Below are positions 33,140 through 45,014 of a stretch of 64,000 nt of DNA, in pieces (within the stretch, counting starts at the first letter, position 1; each line of letters opens with the position of its first letter). This DNA comes from Perognathus longimembris pacificus (Eukaryota; Chordata; Mammalia; Rodentia; Heteromyidae), in NCBI RefSeq assembly GCF_023159225.1, contig NC_063174.1, positions 39,219,691 through 39,283,690 on the forward strand, written 5' to 3'. Made by a program: the position numbers and the translations under genes. The notes beneath the pieces are model-generated. The model was not told the DNA's origin. It ran no database searches and was given only the letters and a program-made list of their open reading frames with translations.

Positions 33140-33400
33140 TTCTTGAGATAATAATTCACACACCAGACACCGTGTAAAGTGTATGATTTTTTGGGGGGGG
33201 AGCACATTATGGTTTTTTTGTGTATTTTTTTAAAATGAATGCAATATATTAAAAAGTACCATCCTGATCATTTTTAATGTACAGTGGTGTTAATTACACT
33301 CACAAGTTTTTGCATCCTCTATCACTTTTTATTTCTAAAACCTTTAATCATCCCACACTGAAACTCTGTCCATTAAACCACAGCTGAATGGTGGTTTCCA
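33140..33400. mobile_element. Old L1M-type 3' UTR fragment
   Basis: TGAGATAATAATTCACACACC, TAATGTACAGTGGTGTTAATT and TTTTTGCATCCTCTATCAC follow a known dispersed L1M 3' pattern. Decayed and non-coding. Confidence 0.4.
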
Positions 33401-33698
33401 TGTACTTTGATTAATTACCTTCAGGTGTATGTCAGAGCTTTGAGGGAGATTTCATCTTCTCTTCTAGGAGAGATGTCTTCTTTCAGGAGAAATTGACATG
33501 GTACCGAACATATAGCAGGTACCCTTAAGAACAGCCTCTGAGAATATTATTAGGGATGTGGGGACTCTTAAGATCCACATTTGTGGGAGAAGGGAAGGGG
33601 GCAGGACTGAGGAGAAGAAGGAGATCTGCTGGGTTGCTGTCATAAAGTTTCATCCTACTTGGTAGAACTATAAGCCTGAGATTCTGAGTCAAAGTGAT

Positions 33699-33990
33699 GT
33701 GGTTTGAATGTTCCCTTCCAAAACTCATGTTGAGATTTAGTTATTATGGTATGAATAGGTAGGTAGAATCTTTTGTGGTATGTATGGTTTGATTTCACCT
33801 TCTTGGGAGTGGGTTGGTTCTGGGAGTTCCTGATGAAGGTGCACCTCTCCTTCTCTCTGACTCATACACACTGACCCTTCTGCCATGTTGTGCAGATGCT
33901 GGGGCAAAAATGCTGTCTATGGACAGGTCATTAAATGTTGCTGCTCATTAGCCCTGCCTTTTCACCTTCAAACATACTGTGGCTGACATA
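33699..33990 (+). mobile_element. MST-type MaLR LTR
   Basis: TGTGGTTTGAATGTTCCC, CCAAAACTCATGTTGAG, GGGAGTGGGTTGGTTC and TTCTGCCATGTTGTGCAG match the 5' two-thirds of an MST LTR in sense. Confidence 0.75.
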
Positions 33991-34567
33991 ATCGGGACAG
34001 AGTAGGAAATGGGTGCTGGAAGTTTCCAAGGTTCTGCCAGGCAACACAGATTGAGAATAACAGCTCTCAGACTTGAAGGGGCATCAGCAGAGTGGTCTGC
34101 CATACCTACCATCTTCTCTAATCATCATAGGTGTTGAGTGGTTCTCCTCTTTACCAAATTAAGGACAATTATTCATCACCACAGTGGGAAATGCCCAAAC
34201 CTCAGATTCAGGCTTGAACACAGCTCATCCGTCCACTGATGAAGTTCGTATCTATGTTCTTCTAAGCCTTTGCGATGGGTAATGAATGGACAGTGCATTT
34301 GGGGGAGGGGGGAAGGGGAGCATGTAACAAATCAGTAGGAAAATAGAGAGCATCTCCAAAAGATAAGTAATTCATAATGAAGGAATTCAATCTTTAAACA
34401 TTTGAAAATATATTATCAAATGAGGACTCTGTTTGCTTAGTTTACTGGCAATAGAGATCAGTAATGATATTTTAGTACTCAGAAGAGATTTTAATACTCT
34501 GAGGAGAGGATAGACTGGTATGGTAGAGTATGTGGCAATATGCATAAGGATTCTTGAAAAGGAAATA
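33991..34567. other. Non-coding stretch
   Basis: Unique sequence with a G-rich patch at 34300-34318. Nothing recognised. Confidence 0.5.
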
Positions 34568-34850
34568 TCTTGAACTCAAGCCCTTGCATTCACTCTTGTT
34601 TGTTTTTCACTTAAGATGGGTAGGTACTCTTCCATTTGAGCCATGCCTCCACTTTGACTTTTTGGATTTGTCTTCCTGAGCTGCCATTAAATCGTAAAAC
34701 TCAGATCCCAGTCTCCTGAGTAGTTAGGATTATAGGCATGAACTGCCAGTGTCAGGTTTAATATCTTCTTCGTCAGTCTTCTTTTTGGTAAGTACTGAGT
34801 AGAGATGGAACATAGGTTTATGCTAGGCAAGTGCTATGCCCTCTGACACA
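34568..34850 (-). mobile_element. B1-Geo SINE plus ID-like piece, antisense
   Basis: Minus strand at 34568-34760: a B1-like half (CATGCCTATAATCCTAACTAC) with a decayed right half. At 34775-34850 another tRNA/ID-like piece (GCACTTGCCTAGCATAAACC) follows, possibly a separate old insertion. Confidence 0.6.
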
Positions 34851-35220
34851 CTAAATCTAACATTGATGCTGAGGAAACCATAGACAAATATGGAAACCTA
34901 ATGCAGATGGTGTAATCACTGAGTCTTGCTGACAACAGTACATATGAGGAGTTGCATCAGTGTTTATGAACAGGGTATGGGCTAATTAGGTTCTGTTACG
35001 TACCTAAGTGCTTTAAACTCTGAGAAATACATAAAATCAGATTTGCATTTTAAATGCCTGGAAGAAAAACATCACATGGTAATAGTAGTAAGCAATGTTA
35101 TTTCTCCTAAAAGAATCTAGATAATTCTAGATAAATTATATCTCTAACCTACACATTTTCATAATATACAGATTAAAACACTCCCACATATTCATTCAAT
35201 TTGTGAATTTCATATGCACA
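34851..35220. other. AT-rich non-coding stretch
   Basis: No gene or repeat recognised. Confidence 0.5.
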
Positions 35221-35264
35221 CCTACACACACACATACACACATATACACACATACACATAGCAT
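35221..35264. repeat. Imperfect (CA)/(TACA) microsatellite
   Basis: CACACA interrupted by TACA and TATA units. Confidence 0.9.
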
Positions 35265-35279
35265 AGAGCTTGCATAGTG

Positions 35280-35442
35280 CCATGTGCCAGTGGTTGATGC
35301 CTGTAATCCCAGCTACTCAAGAGGCTGAGACCTGAGGATTTCAATTCTAGGTTGGCTGGGAAAGGAGAGTCCATGAGACTCTCATCTCCAATTAACCAAA
35401 AAGCCAGACAGCACTTAGGCTCTGATTCAAGCCCCAGTTCAT
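35280..35442 (+). mobile_element. B1-Geo SINE with most of its right half deleted
   Basis: The B1-like half is good (GATGCCTGTAATCCCAGCTAC) and the linker CCAATTAACCAAAAAGCC is present. It then jumps from the start of the right half to CTGATTCAAGCCCCAG, losing the A-box region. The CA microsatellite begins exactly at its 3' end. Confidence 0.8.
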
Positions 35443-35494
<52 letters not shown>

Positions 35495-35556
35495 GTGCGC
35501 GCATACACACACACACAGAATGCATACAGGCAGTTCTAGAATTATATACTTCCAAA

Positions 35557-35608
<52 letters not shown>
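35443..35608. repeat. Pair of (CA)n microsatellites with CpG-rich interruption
   Basis: CA runs at 35443-35491 and 35560-35608 are separated by about 70 bp. The first ends in ACGCGTGCGCGCATACAC, an alternating purine-pyrimidine patch with several CpG. Confidence 0.95.
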
Positions 35609-35609
<1 letters not shown>

Positions 35610-36430
35610 CTTTCTTCTCCCTTTCCCTCCCTCCACCTATTCATCTAGCAGTCTAGAAAAAGGAAAGAACTATAAGCAATTCGTGGTCATTCCCGGAATT
35701 TGGGAGTGATGGGTGATTTTTATTTTTTTAAGCACTTATACTTTACAAAGCTTTATACTGAGATTGTATCACCCTTACAATGACAAGGAAGTAATGGTTT
35801 CTAATATATCAGTGTTCTTGCCTGACCTAGTTTCCTTCCAGTCTTGCATTCATCTCCTAGGAAGGACCTTCTGGGTTGTATACCGCCCTCCATATTTGTC
35901 TTCCTTCCTTCTTATTAAAATAATCACTCGTGTGCTTTACCAGGTTAGGGGCAATCATTCTACTCATGCATTTGTGACACACTGTACACATTTACTCACT
36001 TTATTCGCTAATTCTTTTCCTATGTCCAACCTTTCAATAAGACATTTCCAGGCATTGCATGTCAATAATGTATCCCCCAAAATATTGATACTGCATTAAG
36101 TCATTCCATATTCACCCTTGGGAAAAGTCTTGGGGCTGTAAGACTTTCCAGACACATGGGATATTCATAACGAGCCATGCTGGCTACCACTTCAGCAGGC
36201 AGATGCTCTTCAGGTGAAAAAGCTCACAACCCTTAGGCTCTCCATCCTGCTCTTGCTTAGGCTACACTGGGATGCCCACCTTATATACTTATTGTGGATC
36301 TCATTACATTTTCTTGTAAGTGGTTGGCAGTGACCGTCATTTTTAGATCACTGATAGGAAATGTGGTCATATCTACCCAACCCATCTCCACCAGATATGG
36401 TCTTCGCCTCTGCATTCATGCCCTCCATAA
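35609..36430. other. Non-coding stretch
   Basis: The 128-codon plus frame at 35713-36099 is open but shows no domain, biased codons or known relative. Nothing else recognised. Confidence 0.45.
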
Positions 36431-36770
36431 ATAGATGAAGCCAGAAGTGACCACATGTCATTTCCAAGACTAAATTACAAAAGATGGCAGTTTTCATCTT
36501 GGATACCTCCTCTTGGAAAGCGTGTAGTGAAGAAAGTCAAGCCATGTACTGGGAGAAGCGCCATCTTGCCATTGCTAATGAAATACAGAAGCTGGCCTGG
36601 CAGCCTCATGCATAGGACTGGCGGTAGACACGCCCCTCTGAGTCTTCAGATATTGTCAGCCCAGTTTGATTGAGAGCCCATAAGACCCCAGCCAGAAGTG
36701 TCCATATAATTGCCTTCTAATTCCTGACCCTCAGGAGCCATGCGAGACAATAAATGTACTACAAGTGGAG
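36431..36770. mobile_element. Possible ancient LTR fragment
   Basis: GAGACAATAAATG near 36743-36758 is preceded by GCCCATAAGACCCCAGCCAG, a layout seen at the 3' end of old ERVL/MaLR LTRs; the rest is too decayed to name. Confidence 0.3.
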
Positions 36771-37131
36771 GGCCAGTGTACTAGAAATGAAAAGGTGAAA
36801 TTGACTTTGAACACAGCATGGACAGTGAGCACTGAGGAATGTGTAGGTAAAAGCTCAACATGCTTTGAATTGGGTCTATTGAAGCTTGTACACTGAGGAT
36901 GCTGACTGTGAAGCCTAAAGGAAAATGAGAAAGCTCCTCTTGGAAACTGGGAAAAGAATCCTTGCTATGTAGTGGCTATATATAGACACATATCTCACCT
37001 ATGTATTTCCACTTTCATAGAAAAAATTTTAAAATGTACCTGATGAACGGGGTAATGTGGTTAGGATTTCTGACCACGGTGTTGAAAATAATTTCCAATT
37101 GCTTTTTTCTAATTGCTAAATAACAAGGAGG
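36771..37131. other. Non-coding stretch
   Basis: Nothing recognised. Confidence 0.5.
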
Positions 37132-37235
37132 TAAAGCCAGGGGTGTGCTGTGCCTGTAATCCCAGCATTGCAGAGCTGAGTAGGAAGATAGAGATCTAAA
37201 GGCCACCTAGACTATATGGTAGGCTCAAGGACAGC
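37132..37235 (+). mobile_element. B1-like monomer, partial
   Basis: GTGCTGTGCCTGTAATCCCAG and GAGCTGAGTAGGAAGATAGAG belong to the B1 core. Confidence 0.6.
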
Positions 37236-37261
37236 CTTGTCCTGGATCCTTACTTACAATT

Positions 37262-37932
37262 GTGGAACCAGTGATAAGACAGAAAATGTGGTACATATAT
37301 ACACACAGTAGAATTCTCCACATATGTCAGAATGAATGATATTGTACCATTCATAAGGAAATAGACTTAGAAAAAATTATATCAAGTAAAATAATCCAAA
37401 CCCAGAGAAACACAGGTTGCCTGGTTTCCCTCATTTGTGGTTGCTAGAATGTACCTATAAATTTACAAGTAAACACACTGGGTGGTTAAAAAAAGAAATA
37501 AATACTCTGGGATATGATAAATTATACAGATCTCTAGACATTCACACCGTGAGACCAAAGGAGGGTGTTCTTAGGACAGGAACACAAAGGTGCAATACCT
37601 AGGTACATATGATCATATGAAATAATATTTATCGAAATGAATTCCAGGAAATGGAAACAAGAGGTCTTTCTTTGTTGTTCTTTTTTGTTTTCTTTTGTCT
37701 TTATTTTTCTGTCTTTGGGAGAGCAAAGGGAAGCACAGAAATGGTGGGACAAAGGATGAACAAATGCAGCAGTGGTTCTCACTAGACACTATGTTGAAAA
37801 AGAACTACACAACTTGTGAGAGGGGCTGGGATGGGAAAACTGGGAGAGAGTGAGGGAAGGGGTGACACTGTCCAATGAGAAATATAGTCATAACCTAATC
37901 CATGTAATTGTAACCCCTCTGTACATTACTTT

Positions 37933-37978
<46 letters not shown>
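37262..37978 (+). mobile_element. Decayed L1 3' end with (TAA)n tail
   Basis: AAAATGTGGTACATATATAC, AATGATATTGTACCATTC and CCCAGAGAAACACAGG are the last ORF2 codons of an L1, broken by many changes. A 3' UTR with TGTAACCCCTCTGTACATTAC and a TAA microsatellite at 37934-37978 follow. The terminal GTAACC.CTCTGTA block ties it to the L1 ends at 23.9 and 28.3 kb. Confidence 0.75.
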
Positions 37979-38380
37979 GACAGAGTACCAACTGAAAACC
38001 GAGAGAGAGTTTTATTCTTGGCCAAGAGTAGAAGTAAGAGATAAACTTAAAAATTAGTTTTGCCACACTTCAGAATCAAGAGGTTCCAGACACAGTAACA
38101 GAACTGAGGAGTCAGGTTAGGTATAACATTTCCAAAAGTCATGTTGCCTTACTCATTTTATGGTTCTTTCTAGGCATCACCATGGCGATTGTGAATTGTC
38201 TTGGTACTTGAGGGTGTATCATTTAACATGCGATAGGGTTATAATGAAGTCAAAGATCCAACCTGTTCCAGGTAGTCCACCTGAAGAGAGGCTTCTGGTC
38301 TACAGGCATCCCATCCTGAAAGACAAACAAGGTTAGGGTGGGGTGGGAATGCAGCTAGGTCACCTAGGCAGTACCCAGGA
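37979..38380. mobile_element. LTR-like ancient repeat
   Basis: GAGAGAGAGTTTTATTCTTGG (reverse AATAAAACTC) and, at 38175-38260, CACCATGGCGATTGTGAATTG with GTATCATTTAACATGCGATAG resemble an old mammalian LTR I cannot name with certainty. No coding. Confidence 0.4.
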
Positions 38381-38640
38381 CAACACCAAGCCCTAACTTA
38401 GAGGTTGAAGCTCTGAACTTGTTGCTGATGCTGTAATGGAATGGGACTTTGGAACTGGTGTGTATTGTGTGTAGAATGAGATTCTTTTGGTGCACGAGAG
38501 TTAACTATGTAGTAGGCAATGATCCCCAGCCAGTGATCCCTGATGCCTGGAGATCACAGAGTGGCAAATCCCTTCCCTCTCCCCCACTCTACCAGTGTTG
38601 GTCTGTGTGCAGTAGCATATGGTAGAAACCATGGCATGCC
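38381..38640. other. Non-coding stretch
   Basis: Nothing recognised. Confidence 0.5.
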
Positions 38641-38830
38641 ACTGTGGGGATTAGCTTATTAAAGTCTGCAGCTTCCATTTTGGGCATGCTCTTCCTTGGA
38701 TCACTCACTGTGGGGAAAGCCAGCTGTCATATGTTAAGGACACTCAGGCAGCCTTGTAAAGGCCCAGATGGTGAAAAACTTCCAGCCAATGGCCATGCAA
38801 GTGAGATTTCTTGTATGTGTGCCATCCAAT
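38641..38830 (+). mobile_element. Ancient LTR-like fragment
   Basis: TCCTTGGATCACTCACTGTG, GGAAAGCCAGCTGTCATATG and ACACTCAGGCAGCC follow a widespread old ERVL/MaLR-type LTR. The 120-codon frame at 38644-39006 lies mainly in it and is therefore unlikely to be a gene. Confidence 0.5.
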
Positions 38831-39506
38831 CCCAAGCCAGGCTTTATATGGCACAGGGTGGACCCAATGCTGGTCTGGACCCAATACCTGGGAAGCCTAA
38901 GATACTATATAGCAAAGAACTGCCACTGGAGCTGCAGACTGCTATCCTTAGAAAGGCCTGCTTTGTAAGATGGGTTCTTGGCTGTCCTCTGGAAATTTGG
39001 GTTTAAGGGGAGAGGTCCTTATTTTTCCCTAACAAATAAGAGTAGCTCAGTGTGTATAAACAGTAAACCAAGTTATTGATGCTCTGGGTGTCTGGAGTTG
39101 AATATGTTCTAGGCACAGGGTGTATGCATGAGCAGCCCCCAGCCTCTCTTCAGGGCACCAAGTTTGTAGAGAGGCCTTCGGGAGATGACATGTCCCACAG
39201 GTTGTCAGAGTGCGATACTAGGGGCACTGAGCCCAGGCTGTGTGATTTCAAGGAGGAAGGAGCTTGCAGTCGGGTACTCTGTTCCTTATCCAGCAAAGCA
39301 AAAGCTGCTGATTTCACTTTGTACCATTTGTTGTAATACATCATGGCTATGAGAACTACTCTTGGAGTCTGAGAATCTTCCTGGCCATCCACAGACCTGA
39401 GTGGTTTAGTGCAGCCTTTGCCTACAGAGAATCCCTGAACTAGATCACTGATATTCTCCCAGATTACTGATCCTCAGGAATCAGCCAGTGATAAATATTT
39501 GTTATT
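38831..39506. other. Non-coding stretch
   Basis: Unique DNA; short overlapping frames on both strands at 39076-39392 are not recognised. Confidence 0.45.
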
Positions 39507-39748
39507 TTCTCACTGCATTTTTTTTTTTTTTTTTTTTTTGGCCAGTCCTGGGCCTTGGACTCAGGGCCTGAGCACTGTCCCTGGCTTCTTTTTGCTCAAG
39601 GCTAGCACTCTGCCACTTGGGCCACAGCGCCACTTCTGGCCGTTTTCTGTATATGTGGTGCTGGGAAATCGAACCCAGGGCTTCATGTATAAGAGGCAAA
39701 GCACTCTTGCCACTAGGCCATATCCCCAGCCCCTTCTCACTGCATTTT
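39507..39748 (-). mobile_element. Young IDL-Geo SINE, antisense
   Basis: Element 39522-39733 with the perfect 15-bp duplication TTCTCACTGCATTTT (39507-39521 and 39734-39748). Long pure T run on the plus strand, near-consensus sequence. The left half has one inserted base in GGCAAAGCACTC. Confidence 0.95.
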
Positions 39749-39839
39749 AGGATAGGTTATTATGCAGCAAAAGATAACCACTCTAAACAAAGGAATTCTT
39801 CCCTTCTTCTTAGCATGTGGCTATGTTTTGGGAAGGATT

Positions 39840-40160
39840 TGAGTGGGTCTCCTGAAGATTCATTTGCTGGAAGCTGGGGCCCACAGGATGTGTTGTGAAT
39901 GTAGAACCTTTAAGAGGTGGAGCCTATGAGAAGGTAATTGCACTGGTGGGTTCTCAGGAGAGCTGGTTGTTATAAATCAAGGACATTTGTTATATGATGT
40001 GTGGACTGACCTTCCTATTTCCTTTCTCCTCTGTCAAGTTGTGAAGTGGCCATTGGGCCTTTGTCAAGAGCTGGAACCATGCTGTTTGGGGTTGTGAGCC
40101 AAATGAACCTTTTTCTATTTTTATGCAGCCTCGAGTATTTTCTTACAGCAACACCAAGTG
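39840..40160 (+). mobile_element. MST-type MaLR LTR
   Basis: TTTAAGAGGTGGAGCCTATG, GGGTTCTCAGGAGAGCTGG, TGTGAGCCAAATGAACC and CTCGAGTATTTTCTTACAGC follow an MST LTR to its 3' end. Confidence 0.75.
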
Positions 40161-40754
40161 AGCAATGTCATTTATTGAATGGGTTGAGAGTGTTTTCTTG
40201 CCTGTGAAGAATTTTGTAGTCTTTCTGGTTCCTCTGGTTCCTTGGCTGAAGAAATCTATATCTTCGCTTGGTGTTGTGAAGAGGGCTTGCCATCCTTTTC
40301 TTTCTTTTGGTCTGGAAGAACCAGTCCCAGAAGCAGCAACCTGCCCCAAAGCTACCATTTCCACTACATTCTTAACTGAATGAGATCCATGGTTGTAAGG
40401 ATCAGGGTATGTCTGTGCCTCTTATCTGTCACTTTCTTCTCAGTTCTCCTGATTTTTTCCCCTCCTCTCTTCTACTGGTGGTGATACCTACTCATCTCAT
40501 TGAGATACAGACTTCTTCCTGATGAAAAATTGATTACCAAGTGTTTCAGGGCCTTATAAGATATTTATATTTCCTCATTGACTCCCGCTGCTTAGTTTAT
40601 CATGTGAGTACCTTGAGGAAAGTTCGGACAAACAAACTTTCTTCTTTACATTGCACCCTACATTCCCCACTTCTGCAAATTATCTTATATACAAAGATAG
40701 GGACCTTTCAGGTGAAGATGACTTTATTGTGACTTGACATATTATTGTTGTTGT
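40161..40754. other. Non-coding stretch
   Basis: Nothing recognised. Confidence 0.5.
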
Positions 40755-40962
40755 TAGTTGCAGCACTGGGTTTGAAACCAGGGCCTTGTGTTTAAAGGTT
40801 GGTACTTTACCATCTGAGCCATTCTCCCATACCTTTTTGCTTCAGTTCCTCTTTTTTTTGTCCTGTTGATACTGGGGTTTAGATCAGGACCTAGCACTCA
40901 TGATCAGCTTTGTCACTCATAGCTGGTGCTCTACCACTTGAGATAACCATCCTGACATCAGG
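40755..40962 (-). mobile_element. Two old ID/tRNA-like SINE pieces, antisense
   Basis: Minus strand: GGCTCAGATGGTAAAGTACC with CTGGTTTCAAACCC (40755-40835), and a second decayed unit at 40850-40962 containing CTCAAGTGGTAGAGCACC. Confidence 0.55.
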
Positions 40963-42549
40963 AAAAGGGTTGCTTTGAATCACAGTTTCAGAAGGTCTAG
41001 TCTATAGTTGCTTGGCCTTGTTGCTTTGGGCCTGTGGCAGCACAGAACCTCATGGTCAGAGTGCATTATGGAGGCCTGTTTACTTGATGGCAGTTGGGGA
41101 ACCAAAGGAAGAAAGAAGAGGGGCCAGGGTCATGAAATCCCCTGCATAGGCCTGCCACCAATGACCTAACTTCCTTCCCATAGGCCTCACCTCTTAAAGC
41201 TTCTACCCTTTTCACTGGGTAGAACAAGTTTTTGTAGTGAGGAAGAGTTCTCACTGGAACTTTACTGTTCCTCAACCCTTTACTAGCTGGTTTGTTGAGA
41301 AGAGTAAATGAGTTAAGAAGCTGAAAGCACTCAGTAATCCATAGGGTCATGTAAGCAAACATTGCAATAGCAATCACTCCGAAGCCATTTTCCCTGTCCA
41401 GTAAACTTGTTAATCATTACATCACACATGTAAGATAACATGCACATTATATATTGTTTTTATCAGTCCTTGCATCAGTGAACCACAAACACAGCAATCT
41501 CAGTATGTGGTCATTCCTGCAGAGAATATGTAATCTTACAGATTTCAAAGGCAAAAAAGACTAATTCTGTAGAAAGAGTTATGTGATCAACAATGAAGAA
41601 ATGACAGTCTATTAGAACCTCATCTTTCATATATATATACATACACATATATATGAATACATACATATATGAATACACACACACACACACACACACACAC
41701 TCAATGTACATAATGCTTGATGCAGGCCCTGATGTGCTGTTTCAGCTATTTCCTGGTCCAACTCTTCACCACAGTAGGTACTCAATAAATAATCACCAAT
41801 AAATGTTCATGAGAACACATGCCTATGCTTTGTGGAATACACCGCATTGTATGTTGTAAGTAGAATGATGGCTTTGTTTGCTGGACTCACAAGGAGCAAT
41901 AGAATTTTGGGCTGCAAGGTGGGCTGCAGCCTTTCAGGCTCCTCTCCCGATTTATGGCTTCTGAGGGTGAGCAGATTCTGGAGCGAGGCTGAGGCTGTAC
42001 TCAACCAGAGCCCACACCGTGACCTCAGGGTCTTTAATTCCTTCGTTCGTCCCTGGTGTATATTCTGTCCTGATTGTAGCTGCTGGATCTCATCTCACTG
42101 TGAAAAATGTTTCCTCTCTGCTGACCCATGGGGCTCAGTGTTTGATTAACAAGTTTCCCTTTTTCTGTGCAAAATACCTAGGTAAGTCCCCCTTGGTTGA
42201 GGCGAGGATCTGCAATAATTCACAACCACCCCATGGGGCCTTTCACTGAGTGACATACTCTTTGTAAGGATGCGGTGTCATTTAGAATACAGGTGGCCGC
42301 ATCCATTCCCAGGCTTCTCAGCACAGTGTGTGGGCTCTGATAAAAGATAACATGACTGTCATGACAGGAGAGACTCTTGGCACTGATGAACCACTATAAA
42401 ATCAGACTTGGAATAAATAGATTTATTCTTTTCAAAGTAGTGACCTTGAAGTGGATGATATTCTTTGACTCTTCTATTGATAGGGCTATGACCCAAAATG
42501 TTTCTGGGATCCAAGTTTTTGAGTTGCCCTCAGAGTCTGGAGCACAGTT
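40963..42549. other. Non-coding stretch with TA/CA-rich microsatellite
   Basis: The repeat at 41629-41700 goes from ATATATAC to TGAATACA units to a CA run. The AATAAATAATCACCAATAAATG patch near 41785 suggests a MIR/L2 end. No gene; frames at 41066-41377 and 41807-42249 are unsupported. Confidence 0.45.
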
Positions 42550-42780
42550 CTGTAAAGGGTTTTTTTTTTTTTTTTTTGCCAGTCCTGGGCCTTGGACTCA
42601 GGACCTGAGCACTGTCCCTGGCTTCTTTTTGTTCAAGGCTAGCACTCTACCACTTGAGCCACGGCACCACTTATGGCCATTTTCTATATATGTGGTGCTG
42701 AGGAATCGAACCCAGGGCTTCATGTATGTAAGGCAAGCACTCTTGCCACTAAGCCATATTCCCAGCCCTCTGTGAAGGTT
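42550..42780 (-). mobile_element. IDL-Geo SINE, antisense
   Basis: Element about 42561-42769 flanked by an imperfect repeat (CTGTAAAGGG before, CTGTGAAGGT after). A long frame through it and its T run is an artefact of the SINE. Confidence 0.9.
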
Positions 42781-43249
42781 CTTGAGTCTGACAAAGGTAG
42801 TGTTTGTAGAAGGCTTGGGTCTGAGGAAGGAATGAAGAAGGACTCATACCTTTCCAGCCCTGGGGTAAGCCAACAGGGCTTGGCTTGGTCCCAGGGCTGC
42901 ATCCTTCTAGAAGACTTCATTGAGTTATGAGAATGGTGCATTTTTCTTCCAAGCATGATCTCTTTTTAAAAGAATGGGGTTGATGAGGGCATCCTACAGA
43001 ACATGGTCCTATAATGACTGTCAGGCCTCTGTCCAGCATCAACATGAAGCAGGTGCTGGTATTCCTTTATCTATACATTTGTGTTTCTCATCTTCCTGTT
43101 TTTTCTTTAGAAGAAAGCATTTTAGATACTACTAAAGCTCTACTCCACTTCCATGCTCATCTCTGTGTTTATACCTTAGCCTTAGGAAGTTTTTGAACAA
43201 TCGATATGAGTTGTATTATCTTGTATCCTATGCTTCCTTCCTAAGCTGT
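42781..43249. other. Non-coding stretch
   Basis: Nothing recognised. Confidence 0.5.
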
Positions 43250-43640
43250 TGTATGCTTCTTTCCTATCCTTGTCGATTCGCTTTCATTGTTCTATAATAT
43301 TCCACTGTACGAATAAATCTGTTTATTCACCTCTTCACCTAAGAGGTTATGATGCCTACTTCTTCCCCCCTGCTATAACAGAGAGTGGTACAGTTAAGGT
43401 GTGTGTGGATGGGTGTCCAGCAGCCCCTTGTACCTCAAGGAGAAATTGCTGTGTTCTAACAATATGCGCGTCTTCCATTCAGTGGGTGTTTCCAAGCTAC
43501 TCTCCAAAGCTTTATCACTATGTTGCCACCAGCAATTACTGTGTCTCCACAGTCTCTTGGTGTAGCCAGTTTTTCATTTGATTAATCTGACTGCTCTGGA
43601 AGTGCACCTCCTCACCTTCATTAGTTCTTCTCGCTCACTA
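43250..43640 (-). mobile_element. Ancient L1 ORF2 C-terminal relic, antisense
   Basis: TTCTATAATATTCCACTGTAC, AAGCTACTCTCCAAAGC and TTGCCACCAGCAATTAC mirror the end of L1 ORF2 in strongly decayed form. Confidence 0.5.
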
Positions 43641-43970
43641 GTGTGGTATCGCATCTCTTCATACTCACTGGCTGCCGAAAGCCTGTCCATGTCTACCTCT
43701 TTTCTGTGCTCATCGAACTTTTATTAACAATGTACAAGAATCATCTATAATATGCACATTATCATTACATTATACTAGGCATTTTAATTTGTTGTCAGTG
43801 TCTTGCCACTGTCTGGGGGTACATTGCTAGTGGGCTGTGGTGTCGCTTGTGGAGAGGCAGTGCTAATTCTCATAGATTCATATTCACCCTCTCCATGATG
43901 TAGACTTTGGGGTATGTAGTGTGGAAATTGGGCTTCACCTCAATGTCATAAAATATGGTCACCTGCCTGG
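43641..43970. other. Non-coding stretch
   Basis: Nothing recognised. Confidence 0.5.
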
Positions 43971-44195
43971 CTCCCATGTCTCAGCACCTGGAATCCTAGC
44001 TACTCAGAAGGCTGAGATCTGAGGATTCCATTTTGAACCCAGCCCAGGTAGGAAAGTCTGAGAGTCCTATTTCCACTTAACAAGCAAAAAGCCAGAAGGG
44101 GAGTTATGGCTCAAATGTTAGAGTGCTAGCCTTAAGTCAAAAAGCTCAAGGATAGTGCTCATGCCCTGAGTTCAAGCCCCAAGACTAGCACATGT
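43971..44195 (+). mobile_element. B1-Geo SINE
   Basis: B1-like half with GAATCCTAGCTACTCAGAAGG, linker, right half with CTCAAATGTTAGAGTGC and B-box GAGTTCAAGCCCC; CA-rich tail at 44193-44221. Confidence 0.85.
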
Positions 44196-44247
44196 GTGTG
44201 CATACACAAATACACACATACAAGTTACCTATACATTCTTTTAAAAG

Positions 44248-44507
44248 TTTTGAATTGTAAGCTGGGTGCTATTGGCTCCCACCTGTAACCCTAGCTATTC
44301 AGGAGGCTGATATCTAAAGATTCCAGTTTGAAGCCAGCCCAGGCAGGAAAGTCCATGAGACTCTAATCTTCAATTAACCATCAGAATTATGGAAGTGTTG
44401 CTGTGGCTCAAAGTAGTAGAGCACTAGCCTCAAATGCAAAAGCTTAGGGACAGCATCCAGGTCCTGAGTTCCAGCCCCATGACTGACAAGAAAATGTTTG
44501 AAATGTA
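44248..44507 (+). mobile_element. B1-Geo SINE with target-site duplication
   Basis: Element 44261-44494, complete from GCTGGGTGCTATTGGCTCCC. Flanked by TTTGAATTGTAA (before) and TTTGAAATGTAA (after), one mismatch. Shows the full B1-linker-Geo layout of this family. Confidence 0.9.
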
Positions 44508-44649
44508 AAATGTTTCACAGTTACCTAGGACTGATTTTGTATACAAGTAATGCTGGAACTCTTTTTCAAATAAATTTCCAGTTGGATTATATGTCAAGTC
44601 TTTCCTGCACTGCTATATTCCATATGCTCACATGTGTGGATATTCTGTC

Positions 44650-44760
44650 TCTGCAGTCAGAATTTTGCTATGTTCCCAGATTGACCTTCAATTTACCATC
44701 CTCCTGCTTCAGCTTCTTGCATGCTGGGATTGCAGACTTGTGCTACCATGGTTGAGTCAG
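44650..44760 (-). mobile_element. B1-like monomer, antisense
   Basis: GTTCCCAGATTGACCTTC, CTCCTGCTTCAGCTTCTTGC and GCTGGGATTGCAGACTTGTG are the reverse of a B1 core. Confidence 0.65.
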
Positions 44761-44962
44761 TTATGTGCTTGTTAATGGTGTGTTTCTGGCTTGGTCTAGT
44801 TTTCATCCATTTTAACTACTTTTGGCTTATGGTTTGGGTATTGGAATTGCAACTTATTTTTCTCCTTCAGATTTGTTGTGGCTATTCCAGTCTTGATGAA
44901 CTTCCAAATGTGTTTCTGGAGCATGGAAGCCCTCGGGCATTTATTGGGATCATGGGGATGCT

Positions 44963-44977
44963 TTTAGGTGCATTCTT

Positions 44978-45014
<37 letters not shown>

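Noticed and set aside
35222..35648. Thr-His and Cys-Val repeat proteins
   Set aside because: Translation of CA runs.
35713..36099. 128-codon plus-strand frame
   Set aside because: No domain, membrane pattern or homology; within chance expectation for AT-rich DNA of this length.
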